64,000 bases of DNA from positions 1 through 64,000 of the forward strand of contig NZ_QRAP01000001.1 of NCBI RefSeq assembly GCF_003363015.1. Reading direction: 5' to 3'. How positions within the stretch are numbered: position 1 is the stretch's first letter; each line of letters begins with the position of its first letter. The notes below the pieces were generated by a model. It searched no databases, was not told the DNA's origin, and saw nothing but the letters and a program-made list of their open reading frames with translations. The DNA is from Enterobacillus tribolii (lineage in GTDB: Bacteria; Pseudomonadota; Gammaproteobacteria; Enterobacterales; Enterobacteriaceae). Position numbers and translations under genes: made by a program. Of the stretch, positions 47,530 through 57,312 are shown one piece after another.

Positions 47530-47851
47530 TCTCTGAGAGGGGAGTAGGTTCCGGCCGCCGGTGGCTTTTGAGCTGCATGGGGTTCTGCTGCGGGCGGCCG
47601 GGCAAAGGGTGGCTGGGCGGCCACCCTCTGCACTCCCGCGCCCCGGGTGCGGGCCGGCATCCCCCGCCGGCTTCGCCGGTGCCCTCCTGCGCGCGCCAGG
47701 CCCGACGCACCGGACGGTAATCGGCAGTCCCTGCCTCGTTACCGTCCTCTCGCCGCATCCCTGCGGCTCGTGCTGGCCTGGCGTGCTCGTCGGCGGGAGA
47801 TGAGGCCATAGGCTTTGGGGATGGCTTCTTTCGTTGCTCTGGGCCTTAGTT
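47530..47851. repeat. GC-rich element of tandem hairpins, candidate dispersed repeat
   Basis: 322 bp of very G+C-rich sequence between menE and the convergent TIM-barrel gene. Stems in order: GGGTGGC (47607-47613) with GCCACCC (47620-47626); CCGGC-TTC-GCCGG near 47670; GGACGGTAA (47712-47720) with TTACCGTCC (47739-47747), enclosing GGCAG (47723-47727) with CTGCC (47731-47735); CCGCA-TCCC-TGCGG (47753-47766). Long open frames on both strands are a by-product of composition. The structure suggests a mobile or dispersed intergenic element or a structured RNA. I cannot see other copies within the window. Confidence 0.5.
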
Positions 47852-48781
47852 TTATCTTCTTACCGATCTCGCCATTCTTGCATAGGTGTGTCTTCTTCCC
47901 CGAATCGCCAGTCCGTAGGTAAAGATATTTTCCGGTAGTGCGACGCCGATGTATCCTGCGTCTCCCAGGTGGTGGAGGTCGGTGCCGGTCATTTTGCTCA
48001 TCAGGGCGATTTGGCGGATGGTTTCCGTGTCGGCGCCTTCCTGCGATGTTCCTATGGCGGTCAGCGTCATTACGCCCAGTGAGTGGGCGTGCGTTACCAG
48101 TTCCCGGACGTATTCCGTGCTGATGCCCGGTACGGTTCCCGGCGCCGGTAATAAAATGATGTCTGCGCCATTGGCGGCGAATTCGTTGATGTCGTCGCGG
48201 GTGATGATGTTTTCCGCCGCTTCGCTCAGGATGCCCGCCGCGTGCATTTTACCGGCAATCAGGACCAGGCGGTCGCCCACTGCCTGATGAATGGCGCGCA
48301 GGCTGTGGGTGATTTCCCGGTTGCTGATGCCGTTGCCCGGGTTGCCGGTCAGCAGGATGAAGCCCGCGCCCATTTCCGCCAGGCGAGCGGCATTCTCCGG
48401 CGTCGCCAGGCGGCCCGGCACCATGCGCCATACTTCTTCTTCATGATCGCCCCGGTAGCCAGGCTCCACCGGTTCCAGATTCACACCGATAACCCGTCCG
48501 GTCAGTCTTTTTAACTCAGCGATCGCCTGATCCGGCGGCGTGCCGGCAGGGAGGCCGTTGACCACCGGGTTGTTCGCATCAAATACGTTCAGCAGTATCA
48601 GGTCCGCGCCCTGGCTGGCAGCCAGTTCTGCGTTGGTAATCGTCATCAGCATAGGTTGTACGGTGCCGATGGTTTCACTGACGATAAGCCTGCCTTCGCT
48701 GGCGCGGATGGCGTCGAGCAGGTCGGCTTTGCCGATGGCGGCGAGTTCGGAAGCATTACAGTCGAGGTAGCGTTTATGCAT
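47852..48781 (-). CDS. TIM-barrel protein of unknown function (DUF7916-like)
   Basis: 309 residues. The fold looks like an alpha/beta barrel: VSETIGTVQPMLMTITNAELAASQGADLILLNVFDANNPVV, RLTGRVIGVNLEPVEP, GFILLTGNPGNGISNREI, RLVLIAGKMHAAG and a late GDAGYIGVALPENIF. The repeated strand-turn pattern and GN/GD loops suggest a phosphate-containing ligand. I recall similar proteins carrying only vague annotations, so no function is claimed. AAGGACT precedes ATG 48781. It is minus-strand and separate from katA upstream, whose terminator lies between them. Confidence 0.65.
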   Translation of the reverse strand: MHKRYLDCNASELAAIGKADLLDAIRASEGRLIVSETIGTVQPMLMTITNAELAASQGADLILLNVFDANNPVVNGLPAGTPPDQAIAELKRLTGRVIGVNLEPVEPGYRGDHEEEVWRMVPGRLATPENAARLAEMGAGFILLTGNPGNGISNREITHSLRAIHQAVGDRLVLIAGKMHAAGILSEAAENIITRDDINEFAANGADIILLPAPGTVPGISTEYVRELVTHAHSLGVMTLTAIGTSQEGADTETIRQIALMSKMTGTDLHHLGDAGYIGVALPENIFTYGLAIRGRRHTYARMARSVRR

Positions 48782-48885
48782 GATGAGTCCTTATCCGGGA
48801 AATAGCGGAGTCATTAGTATGCAAGATAAAACAGGAATTAATAGTGAATGGCTTGGCCGGGAATGTTCAGCATTTTACGCAAAAG

Positions 48886-48912
48886 AAGAAAAAAGAGGCC
48901 GCATTGCGGCCC
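48886..48912 (-). terminator. Rho-independent terminator of katA
   Basis: GGCCGC (48897-48902) pairs with GCGGCC (48906-48911). Read on the minus strand the stem is followed by CTCTTTTTTCTTC, a good T tract. Confidence 0.85.
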
Positions 48913-48937
48913 CTTCATTAACGGATGTTGCGGAGGA

Positions 48938-50374
48938 TTACATTGCCTGAAGGGCTTTGACGATCCCTGCCGCGTATTCCGGGTGGATCTTCTCGAAATG
49001 CCCCAGCGCGCGCTGGCGGATTTCTTCCGGAACCTGGCTCAGTTCACCGGCGATACGCTGGTACATGCGCTGATGCTCTGCGTCGCTCAGCAGGTTGTAC
49101 AGCGCGCGCGGCTGCGTGTAGTAATCGTCGTCTTCACGGTGATTCCAGTGATCGGCCGCGCCCTCAATGCTTAACGGCGGTTCGCTGAAGTCCGGCTGCT
49201 CCTGGAATACCCCGAAGCTATTCGGCTCGTAGGTCGCGCCGTTGCCGCTGTTGCCGTCAACGCGCATGGCGCCGTCGCGGTGGTAGTTGTGGAACGGGCA
49301 TTTCGGCGCGTTAACCGGGATCTGATGATGGTTGACGCCCAGACGGTAACGGTGCGCGTCCCCGTAGGAGAACAAACGCCCCTGCAACATCTTGTCCGGC
49401 GAGAAGCTGATGCCGGGGACGACGTTGCCCGGGTTCATCGCAACCTGCTCAACTTCGGAGAAGTAGTTGTCCGGATTACGGTTCAGCTCAAAATAGCCGA
49501 CATCGATCAGCGGGTAGTCTTTGTGAGGCCAGACCTTGGTCAGATCGAACGGGTTGTACGGCACGGTTGATGCCTCTTTTTCCGGCATGATCTGAACCTG
49601 AAGCAGCCAGCGCGGGTAATCTTTGCGCTCAATGGCTTCGTACAGGTCGCGCTGTGAACTTTCGCGATCTTTACCGATCAGCTGTTCCGCTTCGTCGTCC
49701 ATCAGGTTTTGGATGCCCTGCTGGCAGCGGAAGTGGAATTTCACCCAGTAGCGCTCGTTGTTGGCGTTGATAAAGCTGAAGGTGTGGCTGCCGAAACCAT
49801 GCATGTGGCGGTAAGACTTAGGCAGGCCGCGGTCGCTGAAGTCGATCGTCAACTGGTGGAAGGATTCCGGCAACTGCGAAAAAAAGTCCCACTTATAGGT
49901 CGGGCTGCGCAGGTTGGTGTGCGGGCAGCGTTTTACCACGTGGTTCAGGTCGGGGAATTTCAGCGGGTCGCGCAGGTAGAAAACCGGGGTGTCGTTGCCG
50001 ACCATGTCCCAGTTTCCTTCCTCGGTATAAAACTTGATGGCGAAGCCACGGATGTCACGTTCGGCGTCGGCGGCGCCGCGCTCACCCGCTACGGTGGAGA
50101 AACGAACGAACAGCGGAGTTTGCTTGCCGATTTCGGAGAAGATTTTAGCCCGGGTGTATTTGGTAATGTCGTGGGTGACCGTAAATGTACCGTAAGCGCC
50201 GGAACCTTTGGCGTGCATACGGCGCTCGGGGATGACCTCGCGGTCAAAGTGCGCCAATTTTTCCAGAAACCAAACGTCCTGCAGCAACATAGGTCCGCGC
50301 GGGCCGGCGGTGATGACGTTGTTATTATCAACGACCGGTGCACCGGCACCCGTAGTTAACCCTTTCTTGCTCAT
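48938..50374 (-). CDS. katA: Monofunctional heme catalase KatA (small-subunit type)
   Basis: 478 residues, clade-3-like small catalase. The distal His is in [21 protein letters not shown]-type is [12 protein letters not shown], Asn is in [12 protein letters not shown], and the proximal heme Tyr is in [17 protein letters not shown]. It breaks down hydrogen peroxide in the cytoplasm. ATG 50374 follows AAGGAG; an in-frame start at 50443 lacks it. It is not the KatE or KatG of E. coli. It ends in a strong terminator. Confidence 0.95.
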   Translation of the reverse strand: MSKKGLTTGAGAPVVDNNNVITAGPRGPMLLQDVWFLEKLAHFDREVIPERRMHAKGSGAYGTFTVTHDITKYTRAKIFSEIGKQTPLFVRFSTVAGERGAADAERDIRGFAIKFYTEEGNWDMVGNDTPVFYLRDPLKFPDLNHVVKRCPHTNLRSPTYKWDFFSQLPESFHQLTIDFSDRGLPKSYRHMHGFGSHTFSFINANNERYWVKFHFRCQQGIQNLMDDEAEQLIGKDRESSQRDLYEAIERKDYPRWLLQVQIMPEKEASTVPYNPFDLTKVWPHKDYPLIDVGYFELNRNPDNYFSEVEQVAMNPGNVVPGISFSPDKMLQGRLFSYGDAHRYRLGVNHHQIPVNAPKCPFHNYHRDGAMRVDGNSGNGATYEPNSFGVFQEQPDFSEPPLSIEGAADHWNHREDDDYYTQPRALYNLLSDAEHQRMYQRIAGELSQVPEEIRQRALGHFEKIHPEYAAGIVKALQAM

Positions 50375-50756
50375 TGCTTGCTCCTTCACAGTGATGAATC
50401 CCTGCGTTTTTCGGGGTGCGGCCGGCAACGCCGCAGCCCGCAAAATGAGGGATGATGAGTCAACGAACTACTCCTGTCTTACGTCGTACGTCCCTTTGGT
50501 TACCATTATGAAACGATAGCTGAGGAACTAATCTAATCAATAGTAGTAAACCTGTTTATGATTTCACGCAAATAGAGCAGGGTTATTAACTCCATCGTTA
50601 AAACTTATTATCAATATAGTGGTTTATCATTACTTACAATTCAGTGAATTTTCAGTGAAATTTTTAGCAAACTATGCCTTTTATGCCGTCATTCCTGGTC
50701 TAAAATTCTGTTGTCCAAAATTGAAGATAATCGTATCTAAACTAAAGGAAATATGA
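50375..50756. promoter_or_regulatory. katA-yfaZ divergent region
   Basis: 382 bp, A+T-rich towards yfaZ, carrying both promoters. I looked for an OxyR pattern and found ATAG repeats at wrong spacing only. No other gene is seen. Confidence 0.4.
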
Positions 50757-51299
50757 ATGAACAAATTGTTGTGCGGTTGTGCGTGCGCCGCGTTGTTTTT
50801 GACGGCACAGGCGGGCGCGGTAGAAATCAGCGGGCAGGCGGGCGAACACTACACCAACGTGGAAGCCGGATTCGGCACCGGCAGCAGCGGGTTGTATTCC
50901 ACCCTGAGCTGGGCGCACAGCGATAATGACGGCGATGTCGCCGGGTTAGGATTGGGGCTTAACGTGCCTTTGGGGCCGTTTATGGCTTCCGTTGGCGGAA
51001 AGGCGCTGTATCTGAACCCGGATCAGGGCGATGAAGGTTATGCCGCCGCCGTGGGCGGCGGTTTACAGTTGCCGCTGTCGCATGGTTTTTCGCTCTACGG
51101 CAGCGGATACTATGCGCCGGATTCACTTTCCAGTGGCGTAAACAGCTACCGGGAAGCAAGCGGCGGGCTGCGCTGGACTATTATGCGCCCGGTGAGCGTG
51201 GACGTGGGCTATCGCTATATGGAAATGGAAGGTAAAGACGGCAGCCGTGATAACGTGCTGGCCGACGGCCCGTACTTCGGCGTCGGCGTTGGTTTCTGA
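50757..51299 (+). CDS. yfaZ: YfaZ family outer-membrane protein
   Basis: 180 residues, as E. coli YfaZ. The signal peptide is cleaved near AGAVE. A beta-barrel-like remainder includes ISGQAGEHYTNVEAGFGT, DGDVAGLGLGLN, GDEGYAAAVGGGLQ, YYAPDSLSSGV and ARWTIMRP-like LRWTIMRPVSVDVGYRYM, ending with a terminal Phe. AAAGGA lies eight bases before ATG 50757. Function is unknown. It lies in the men region, as in E. coli. Confidence 0.92.
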   Translation: MNKLLCGCACAALFLTAQAGAVEISGQAGEHYTNVEAGFGTGSSGLYSTLSWAHSDNDGDVAGLGLGLNVPLGPFMASVGGKALYLNPDQGDEGYAAAVGGGLQLPLSHGFSLYGSGYYAPDSLSSGVNSYREASGGLRWTIMRPVSVDVGYRYMEMEGKDGSRDNVLADGPYFGVGVGF

Positions 51300-51312
51300 T
51301 ACCGGGGAAATG

Positions 51313-51336
51313 GCCCCGTACGCTGGCGTACGGGGC
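51313..51336. terminator. Bidirectional terminator yfaZ/tyrP
   Basis: GCCCCGTACG (51313-51322) pairs perfectly with CGTACGGGGC (51327-51336), between convergent stops. Confidence 0.75.
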
Positions 51337-51341
51337 AGGTA

Positions 51342-52553
51342 TTATGCGGCTTTGGGCAGTAAGCCGAAGGTCATGGCGAACTGTACGACGATGACCGCCA
51401 CGCCGCACAGCATGACCAGCGTCAGCGCCGGCATGCCGCCGCGCACCCGCCAGTTTTGCGCGCTGTGCAGGGCCCGGGTCTTTCTTACCAGCAGGGCGGG
51501 AATGAGCAAGGCCAGAACGGCCAGCGCCACGGCGGCGTACCCGAGCGCGATGACAAAGCCCTGCGGGTAAAAGAGAGCGAACGTCAGCGGCGGCAGAAAG
51601 GTCAGCAGCCCGGTTTGCAGGCGTCCGGAAGCGTTGTCCCGGCGTTTGAACATGTCGGCCAGATAATCGAATAAGCCCAGCGATACGCCCAGGAACGAAG
51701 TCGCCAGCGCCAGATCGGCAAACAGGTGCACCGCCAGTTCAACGTGCGGCGTGGCAACCACTTCGCGTACTGCCTGCAACAGCCCGTTCAGGCCGGACTC
51801 TGCCGCCAGTATCCCGACGAAGGTGGAGGTATTGATTGCGCCGAGGGTAGCTAACTGCCAGAAAATATAGGCAATCAGCGGTATGGCGCTGCCGATGATA
51901 AATATCCGGCGCAGCTTGCGCGGGTCTCCGCCCATGTAATTGACGATGCTGGGAATGCTGCCATGAAAGCCGAACGAGGTGAACAGCACCGGAATGGCCG
52001 ACAACGCCAGGCCTTTCTCCAGCGGCATGCTGATCAGGTTAGCCTGATGTACGTGCGGCATCATCAGCACCAGCATCACCACCAGCAGAACGATCTTGGC
52101 GCTGAACAGCGCCCGGTTAAACAGATCGACGGAATGGGTGCCGACGCACACGATGCCGCCGGCGATCACGGTGAACAGCAGAACGCCCGTCGCCGGTGTG
52201 ACCACGATGTCCAGCCACTGGCTGAGGCTGGCCGCCAATAATTCTCCCGCGCCGCTGACATAAGCGGCGGTCAGCGCATACATCAGGAACAGCATGCTCA
52301 GGCTGGTCAGCCATTGTCCCGGTTTTCCCAGGTAATGTTTTGCCAGCGTGCCCAGGCCGGTATTGGCGCTGTGGTGCTGATAAACTTCAACCAGTAACAG
52401 CGCGGTGTAGCACATCAGAAGCCACATCGCGATTAACATGCCCAGCGTTATTCCGAAGCCTACGCCGGCGGCGGCCAGCGGCATCGCCAACATACCCGCG
52501 CCGATGGTGGTGCCGGCGACGATGAAAATACTTCCCAGTGTCCTGTTCTTCAC
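51342..52553 (-). CDS. tyrP: Tyrosine-specific transporter TyrP
   Basis: 403 residues, exactly the E. coli length. Aromatic amino acid permease (HAAAP family), about 11 TM helices: [83 protein letters not shown] and [23 protein letters not shown]. Proton-coupled tyrosine uptake. It is very similar to E. coli TyrP rather than Mtr or TnaB. In E. coli it is TyrR-regulated; I did not identify TyrR boxes. Confidence 0.93.
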   Translation of the reverse strand: MKNRTLGSIFIVAGTTIGAGMLAMPLAAAGVGFGITLGMLIAMWLLMCYTALLLVEVYQHHSANTGLGTLAKHYLGKPGQWLTSLSMLFLMYALTAAYVSGAGELLAASLSQWLDIVVTPATGVLLFTVIAGGIVCVGTHSVDLFNRALFSAKIVLLVVMLVLMMPHVHQANLISMPLEKGLALSAIPVLFTSFGFHGSIPSIVNYMGGDPRKLRRIFIIGSAIPLIAYIFWQLATLGAINTSTFVGILAAESGLNGLLQAVREVVATPHVELAVHLFADLALATSFLGVSLGLFDYLADMFKRRDNASGRLQTGLLTFLPPLTFALFYPQGFVIALGYAAVALAVLALLIPALLVRKTRALHSAQNWRVRGGMPALTLVMLCGVAVIVVQFAMTFGLLPKAA

Positions 52554-52766
52554 GTTGTCCTCTGAATGACGTCAATCGCAATATACTCTGTTGTGCGGCA
52601 GCGTATGAGAAATCGATAAATTCGTCAAATCAGCGTTACACCAGATGTAAATATAAATTTACGACTTGGCGCGGGTTCGGCATTGCGTAATAAATGATTG
52701 TGTTGCGAATGCCGACTTTCTAAAGTGAACCGATGTTCTGTAAATACTGATTCAGGAGAAAGACGT

Positions 52767-53960
52767 ATGTTGCGTCTTGAAATGTTATGTACCGGCGATG
52801 AGGTGTTGCATGGCCAAATCGTGGACACCAACGCCGCCTGGCTGGCGGATTTTCTGTTCCGGCAAGGAATTCCGATGCGTAGCCGTGCGACGGTAGGAGA
52901 TGCGCTGGAAGACCTGGTGACGACGCTGCAGCAGCGCAGTGAATATGCCGACGTGCTCATCGTCAACGGCGGCCTGGGGCCGACCAGCGACGATCTCAGC
53001 GCTCAGGCCGCGGCGGACGCGTTAGGCGAGCCGCTGGTCGAGCATCCGGAGTGGATTGCGCGTATGCAGGCCTATTTCGCCCAGCGCGGACGTGAGATGT
53101 CCGAAAGTAACCGCAAGCAGGCGCAGATCCCCGCCAGCGCGGAGCTGGTGGATAATCCGGTCGGCACCGCCTGCGGTTTCGCCATTAAGCTGAACCGTTG
53201 CTGGATCTTTTTTACGCCCGGCGTCCCTTCTGAATTTAAGGTGATGGTGGAGCAGCAAATTTTGCCGCGTTTGCGTCAGCGCTTCACGCTGCCGGAACCG
53301 CCGTTGTGCCTGCGGCTGACAACCTTCGGGAGAACGGAAAGCGGGCTGGCGCAGCAATTGGACAGCCTGCCGCTGCCGGAAGGCGTTGCGCTGGGCTATC
53401 GTTCCTCTATGCCGATCATTGAACTGAAGCTGACCGGGCCGGAAACCTTGCGTCCGGCGATGCTGCCGGTTTGGGATCACATCAAAGCGGTTGCCGGTGA
53501 AAACTGTATTTTCGAGGGAACGGCTGGGTTGCCGGCAAAAATCAGAAAAATCCTAATGCAGAGGGAGATGACGCTGGCGCTGAGCGAACAATTCACCGCT
53601 GGCTTGCTCAATTGGCAACTGCGGGCCGTTCAGGCGCCTCTGGCGGCGGGGGAATTGCCGGTGCACAAAGGGCGCAGTACGCTGAAGGACGTGGCGGCGC
53701 GTGCGCGCACGTTGGCGACGCATGCCCAGGCGCCGTTAGCGCTGGCGGTCGGCGAGTTGCAGGACAGTTTCATCAGCGTGGCGCTGCACACCCCGGAAGG
53801 AACATTCGGCCAAACCATGCATTACCGGGCCGCACATCATAGCGAGAAGGTGCGTCAGGAAGTGACGGCGATGCTGGCGCTGGATATGCTACGACGCTGG
53901 GGCAATGGTTGGTCGCCCTATGGCAGTTATGAATGGTTGCAGGCGGAAGTGACTCTGTAA
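52767..53960 (+). CDS. yfaY: CinA-like protein YfaY
   Basis: 397 residues (E. coli YfaY 400). The MoCF-biosynthesis-like/COG1058 domain opens EMLCTGDEVLHGQIVDTNAAWLADF with VNGGLGPTSDDLSAQAA, GTACGFAIKLNRCWIFFTPGVPSEFK and SMPIIELKLTG. The C-terminal CinA-like region (about 260-397) lacks an obvious NMN deamidase active site, as in E. coli YfaY. AGGAGAAAG precedes ATG 52767; an in-frame ATG at 52698 has none. Function is unknown. Confidence 0.92.
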   Translation: MLRLEMLCTGDEVLHGQIVDTNAAWLADFLFRQGIPMRSRATVGDALEDLVTTLQQRSEYADVLIVNGGLGPTSDDLSAQAAADALGEPLVEHPEWIARMQAYFAQRGREMSESNRKQAQIPASAELVDNPVGTACGFAIKLNRCWIFFTPGVPSEFKVMVEQQILPRLRQRFTLPEPPLCLRLTTFGRTESGLAQQLDSLPLPEGVALGYRSSMPIIELKLTGPETLRPAMLPVWDHIKAVAGENCIFEGTAGLPAKIRKILMQREMTLALSEQFTAGLLNWQLRAVQAPLAAGELPVHKGRSTLKDVAARARTLATHAQAPLALAVGELQDSFISVALHTPEGTFGQTMHYRAAHHSEKVRQEVTAMLALDMLRRWGNGWSPYGSYEWLQAEVTL

Positions 53961-53967
53961 GTTAACC

Positions 53968-54016
53968 AGAGAGGGAAACATCAATTATATGTATGTTTCT
54001 TTCTCTGTTTGTTCCT
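53968..54016 (+). terminator. Terminator-like stem after yfaY
   Basis: AGAGAGGGAAACAT (53968-53981) pairs with ATGTTTCTTTCTCT (53993-54006), with two G-T wobbles, then GTTTGTTCC. A 14-bp stem and short T run shortly after the yfaY stop. Confidence 0.6.
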
Positions 54017-54530
54017 TAATATCAATTAACGCCGGGATCACGGCGTTGATACCAATAACGCTAACATTCTGAATGCTTTCTTGTATCCGGTTAAAAATAA
54101 AGGATTTATTTCCCGAATATGATTCCTCAAAATTATTTTACTTTATGAGTGATGTATTATCCTGATAATTTGTAGTGTTTCATAATAATGATGTCGTATT
54201 GCATTATTGGGCCAGGCAATCCCGGCAGGAAAATAGCGTTGCCGGTGATTTGTAAGATGCTGCTGATTGGGGACTGATATGCGCCAAACGGCGGAAAATG
54301 TATCTACTTATGTATCAATGTGTAATTTTCACGTTAAATTTGCCCCTCATACTGGTGATTAAAGTGTTTCACTATTCATGCCAGTATTTGCTAGACTGAA
54401 CTGACTATCGTTACCTGAAGCTGGTGATGTTTTCTCTTTATTTTTAAAACCACACGGCTTCAGGAAAAGATGGTATTGTAGCTGGGTACTTTTGTGATAA
54501 ACATAGTTTGCTTTAGAGTGGGTTTTATCT
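54017..54530 (+). promoter_or_regulatory. A+T-rich region upstream of luxR
   Basis: About 510 bp, lower in G+C than its flanks, preceding luxR. No lux-box palindrome of normal spacing and no ORF of interest was found. The luxR promoter must lie here. Confidence 0.4.
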
Positions 54531-55253
54531 ATGAGTGATAATAATGTTGCGAACGGCGCGATAAAAAACTTTATCGAATCGAAGTTAAAGCGATTTGGTG
54601 AGTTTACGTATTCTTATATGGTCCTGAATAAGAAGAATCCATCGCAAATGACCATTATCTCTAATTACCCGGATGAGTGGGTGAGTATTTATAGAGAGAA
54701 TAACTACCAACATATCGATCCTGTGGTGATTACTGCACTGAAACGACTTTCGCCCTTTTCCTGGGATGAAAATATCACCATCAACTCAAGTATTAATCTC
54801 TCGAAGATTTTCAGCTATTCCAAGAAGTATAATATCATTAACGGGTATACCTTCGTTCTTCATGACTACAACAGTCAGCTGGCGATGCTGTCTTTTATGA
54901 TCGATCAGGAAAGAATCACTGAGATTGAAGATATCATTGAAGCCAATAAAGAGAAAATATTGATGCTGTTGGTTAGCATCCACGAGAAATACGTCGCCTA
55001 CCAGGAAGAGGTTATGCAAACATCAGATGCGAAGCATCTGGTGGATAAACTCATCTTCTCGAAAAGGGAAAATGAGATCCTGTATTGGGCAAGTATGGGG
55101 AAAACATACCAGGAAATTGCCGTCATGCTGGGCGTAAAAACGACGACAATAAAATTCCATATCGGCAATGTCGTTAAGAAGCTCGGTGTGCTGAATGCCA
55201 AGCATGCGATACGGCTTGGCGTAGAACTTCAGCTGATAAAACCGGTGATGTAA
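54531..55253 (+). CDS. LuxR-family quorum-sensing regulator
   Basis: 240 residues. The N-terminal acyl-homoserine-lactone domain holds the conserved W and Y in EWVSIYRENNY, D in HIDPV and PFSWDE. The C-terminal LuxR helix-turn-helix is FSKRENEILYWASMGKTYQEIAVMLGVKTTTIKFHIGNVVKKLG. The type is like EsaR/YenR/ExpR of related enterobacteria. It converges on the luxI-type gene with only four bases between stop codons, the arrangement of those systems. Several members repress when free of ligand; I cannot decide activation or repression here. The ribosome site is weak. Confidence 0.92.
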   Translation: MSDNNVANGAIKNFIESKLKRFGEFTYSYMVLNKKNPSQMTIISNYPDEWVSIYRENNYQHIDPVVITALKRLSPFSWDENITINSSINLSKIFSYSKKYNIINGYTFVLHDYNSQLAMLSFMIDQERITEIEDIIEANKEKILMLLVSIHEKYVAYQEEVMQTSDAKHLVDKLIFSKRENEILYWASMGKTYQEIAVMLGVKTTTIKFHIGNVVKKLGVLNAKHAIRLGVELQLIKPVM

Positions 55254-55257
55254 CGAA

Positions 55258-55914
55258 TCACTTTGGCTGCAGGATGGACCCCACATTAAGCTCCAGTGGC
55301 CACGTTTTCATGGCGTCAGCGCCAAAACTGTGGCCGGAAAGGATTTTGTCGATCAGCGCATTTTGACTTTCCTGATCGATAGGGAGCAGAAGGATATAGA
55401 TCTTTTCCGACTTTTCTGAAAGCCCGGTTTCGATAACGGATATACGCCAACCGGAGCGTTTGAGAATCATCAGCATCGGGTGGCTGACCAGTGTGAATAT
55501 CCCTTCGTAATTATGTTCCCGCGCGTAATTTATCATCGATAAAAACAGGATATAGCTGATCGGAAAACGTGCGCCCAGCAAGCTTTTTGCTCTGGTTTTG
55601 TCAACAAAAAAACGGCTTGATTCGATGAAATTTCCTTGGGGAAGATCAATTTTTTTAAAATAAGGATGAAAAGTATTAACAATCATATTCGGGTATTTCA
55701 TTTCGATAAATCTGACGCTACAAATCATCGTATCGTCTTTAACCCCGAACAAATAGTTTGCGTGCGAATTATCGTATTCGTCGAATTCCATGCCGTCTGT
55801 ACAATTAACCGCCCAATTCAGACGATCTTTGAAGGTTTCCTTCCGTAAGGTAAAAAATTCCTCTGAACTACTTTTCGACAAGGTGCGATAGTTCAGGTCA
55901 AATATCCTTAGCAT
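55258..55914 (-). CDS. Acyl-homoserine-lactone synthase, LuxI family
   Basis: 218 residues. Conserved LuxI residues: LRKETFKDRLNW (Arg, Phe, Trp), FDEYDN (Asp, Asp), SVRFIEM (Arg) and FIESSRFFVD (Glu, Arg). It makes an acyl-homoserine lactone from S-adenosylmethionine and acyl-ACP. The C-terminal half (PISYILFLSMINYAREHNYEGIFTLV) shapes the acyl pocket; chain length cannot be read reliably. It converges with luxR. A lux-box-like palindrome lies about 105-120 bases upstream. Confidence 0.93.
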   Translation of the reverse strand: MLRIFDLNYRTLSKSSSEEFFTLRKETFKDRLNWAVNCTDGMEFDEYDNSHANYLFGVKDDTMICSVRFIEMKYPNMIVNTFHPYFKKIDLPQGNFIESSRFFVDKTRAKSLLGARFPISYILFLSMINYAREHNYEGIFTLVSHPMLMILKRSGWRISVIETGLSEKSEKIYILLLPIDQESQNALIDKILSGHSFGADAMKTWPLELNVGSILQPK

Positions 55915-56018
55915 ACCTACTCCGACACAGATAAACGATATTAGCTCCGCACCCTTATACGGCTCCGGTTTTGGCGTGCCGCAGGTGCGTTTAATTATCC
56001 GTATATTTTGGCTTCTTT

Positions 56019-56035
56019 ACTGCACTTTGTACAGT
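56019..56035 (-). promoter_or_regulatory. Lux-box-like palindrome upstream of luxI
   Basis: ACTGCAC-TTT-GTACAGT matches a symmetrical lux-type site with one mismatch. The CTG-CAG spacing is nine bases rather than the usual ten. Position upstream of luxI favours a regulator site; affinity for this LuxR is inference. Confidence 0.4.
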
Positions 56036-56167
56036 TTAAGTCACCTTATCTTTCGGTAAGTTACCGCACTAAGGGCCAGGAAGCTTCGGGATAGTCTCAT
56101 GCTGTACAATAGTTATCTGGCGACTGTCGCCGCCGGATTGGAAAAACGGGAACAATCTACCCGGTAT

Positions 56168-57103
56168 TTATGCAGTTCTGAGTTCGGGTGCGTGGTTTCC
56201 TAACGCCTGCAATGCATGGGCGATGGCCTGACGCAGCAATTCCCGATCGTGGCGATAGGGGATGTCGCTGGCTTCCAGCGGCTCACGAATGATAATCCGG
56301 TCTGCCACATCCTCTACATTGACCTGCGGACTGACGATCACGGCATCAATACAACGTTCGCCGATGATATTCTCCATCATCTCCAGTTTCGCGGGCAGCG
56401 GCAGCCCGGCGGCGGCCGGGCTGAGTTCTTTGCCCAGATTGCCGATGTAAACCTTATACGCCCGGCTGCGGCGCAGGGCCTGGGTGAGATCGTCAAGCAA
56501 CAGCAGCGGCATCAGGCTGGTGAGGAAACTGCCGGGGCCGATCAGGATCAGGTCTGCTCTTTCTATCGCTTCCAGCGCTTCCCGCGTGGCGCGCACCGGC
56601 GGGTCCAGCGCCAGTTGCTGCGGCATTTGGGTCAGTTGGTCAACGTTGACTTCCCCGTAGACCAGGTTGCCGTCACAGTCCACGGCGCTTAAATCGACCG
56701 GCTGCTCTGACATCGGGATAAGAAACGCATTTACCTTCAGCAGGCCGCGGATCAGGTTGATCGCCTCCAGCGGCCTGACGCTCAGGTGGTCCAGCGCCTT
56801 GAGCATCAGATTGCCCAGGTTGTGGCCCGCCAGTTCGCCGTTGCCGTTGAAACGGTATTCAAACATGGCGGAAGCGATGCTGGGTTCGGTAATCAACTGA
56901 TTCAGACAGTTGCGCATATCTCCCCAGGCAATGCCGCCTTCCGAGCGGCGGATCCGTCCGGTGGAGCCGCCGTTGTCGGTGGTGGTGACGATGCCGGTGA
57001 GGCGGGAGCCTAACGAGGCAAGGGATGACATTACACGCCCCAGACCGTGTCCGCCGCCAAGGGCGACAACACAGTCCAGATCGGCTAACGTGCGGTTGCG
57101 CAT
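56168..57103 (-). CDS. ybhK: YvcK/YbhK-family gluconeogenesis factor-like protein
   Basis: 311 residues (E. coli YbhK 302). CofD/YvcK fold: [75 protein letters not shown] and a VYIGNLG segment. In Bacillus, YvcK binds UDP-sugars and affects growth on gluconeogenic carbon and cell shape; the enterobacterial role is unclear. Divergent from moaA, as in E. coli. Confidence 0.92.
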   Translation of the reverse strand: MRNRTLADLDCVVALGGGHGLGRVMSSLASLGSRLTGIVTTTDNGGSTGRIRRSEGGIAWGDMRNCLNQLITEPSIASAMFEYRFNGNGELAGHNLGNLMLKALDHLSVRPLEAINLIRGLLKVNAFLIPMSEQPVDLSAVDCDGNLVYGEVNVDQLTQMPQQLALDPPVRATREALEAIERADLILIGPGSFLTSLMPLLLLDDLTQALRRSRAYKVYIGNLGKELSPAAAGLPLPAKLEMMENIIGERCIDAVIVSPQVNVEDVADRIIIREPLEASDIPYRHDRELLRQAIAHALQALGNHAPELRTA

Positions 57104-57250
57104 AGAAAACCTTCATAAATAATCCATTCGCCCGATAAATTACCGGATTAGGCGGAAAAAAGCGAAATCAGCGTAATATTGCGTGATATAAATCAAGTAC
57201 CACGCGTTCCATTCTGCTAATCTTGTTCGCGTAACTTATTGAGATAAAAG

Positions 57251-57274
57251 GGTTATATAGAATAATATATAGCG
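57251..57274 (+). promoter_or_regulatory. Candidate ModE box upstream of moaA
   Basis: GGTTATATA (57251-57259), a six-base gap, and TATATAGCG (57266-57274). The half-sites TTATATA/TATATAG and spacing resemble the molybdate-sensing ModE operators, and E. coli moaA is ModE-activated. It lies about 60 bases before the likely transcription start. Confidence 0.6.
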
Positions 57275-57282
57275 CTTTGAAT

Positions 57283-57312
57283 TTGCCGCAGTACAGGAAA
57301 TGACGCTACACT
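57283..57312 (+). promoter_or_regulatory. Candidate moaA promoter
   Basis: TTGCCG (57283-57288) and TACACT (57307-57312) with an 18-base spacer, each 4/6 to sigma-70 consensus. A start near 57319 would give a leader of about 205 nt holding the riboswitch. Confidence 0.45.

Noticed and set aside
47507-47809. Open frames of 60-100 codons on both strands after menE
   Set aside because: Arg/Pro/Gly-rich translations in G+C-rich hairpin DNA; composition explains the open frames.
50513-50545. OxyR-like ATAG/CTAT pattern between katA and yfaZ
   Set aside because: Spacing between tetramers is off by one to two bases, so it does not fit the OxyR pattern.
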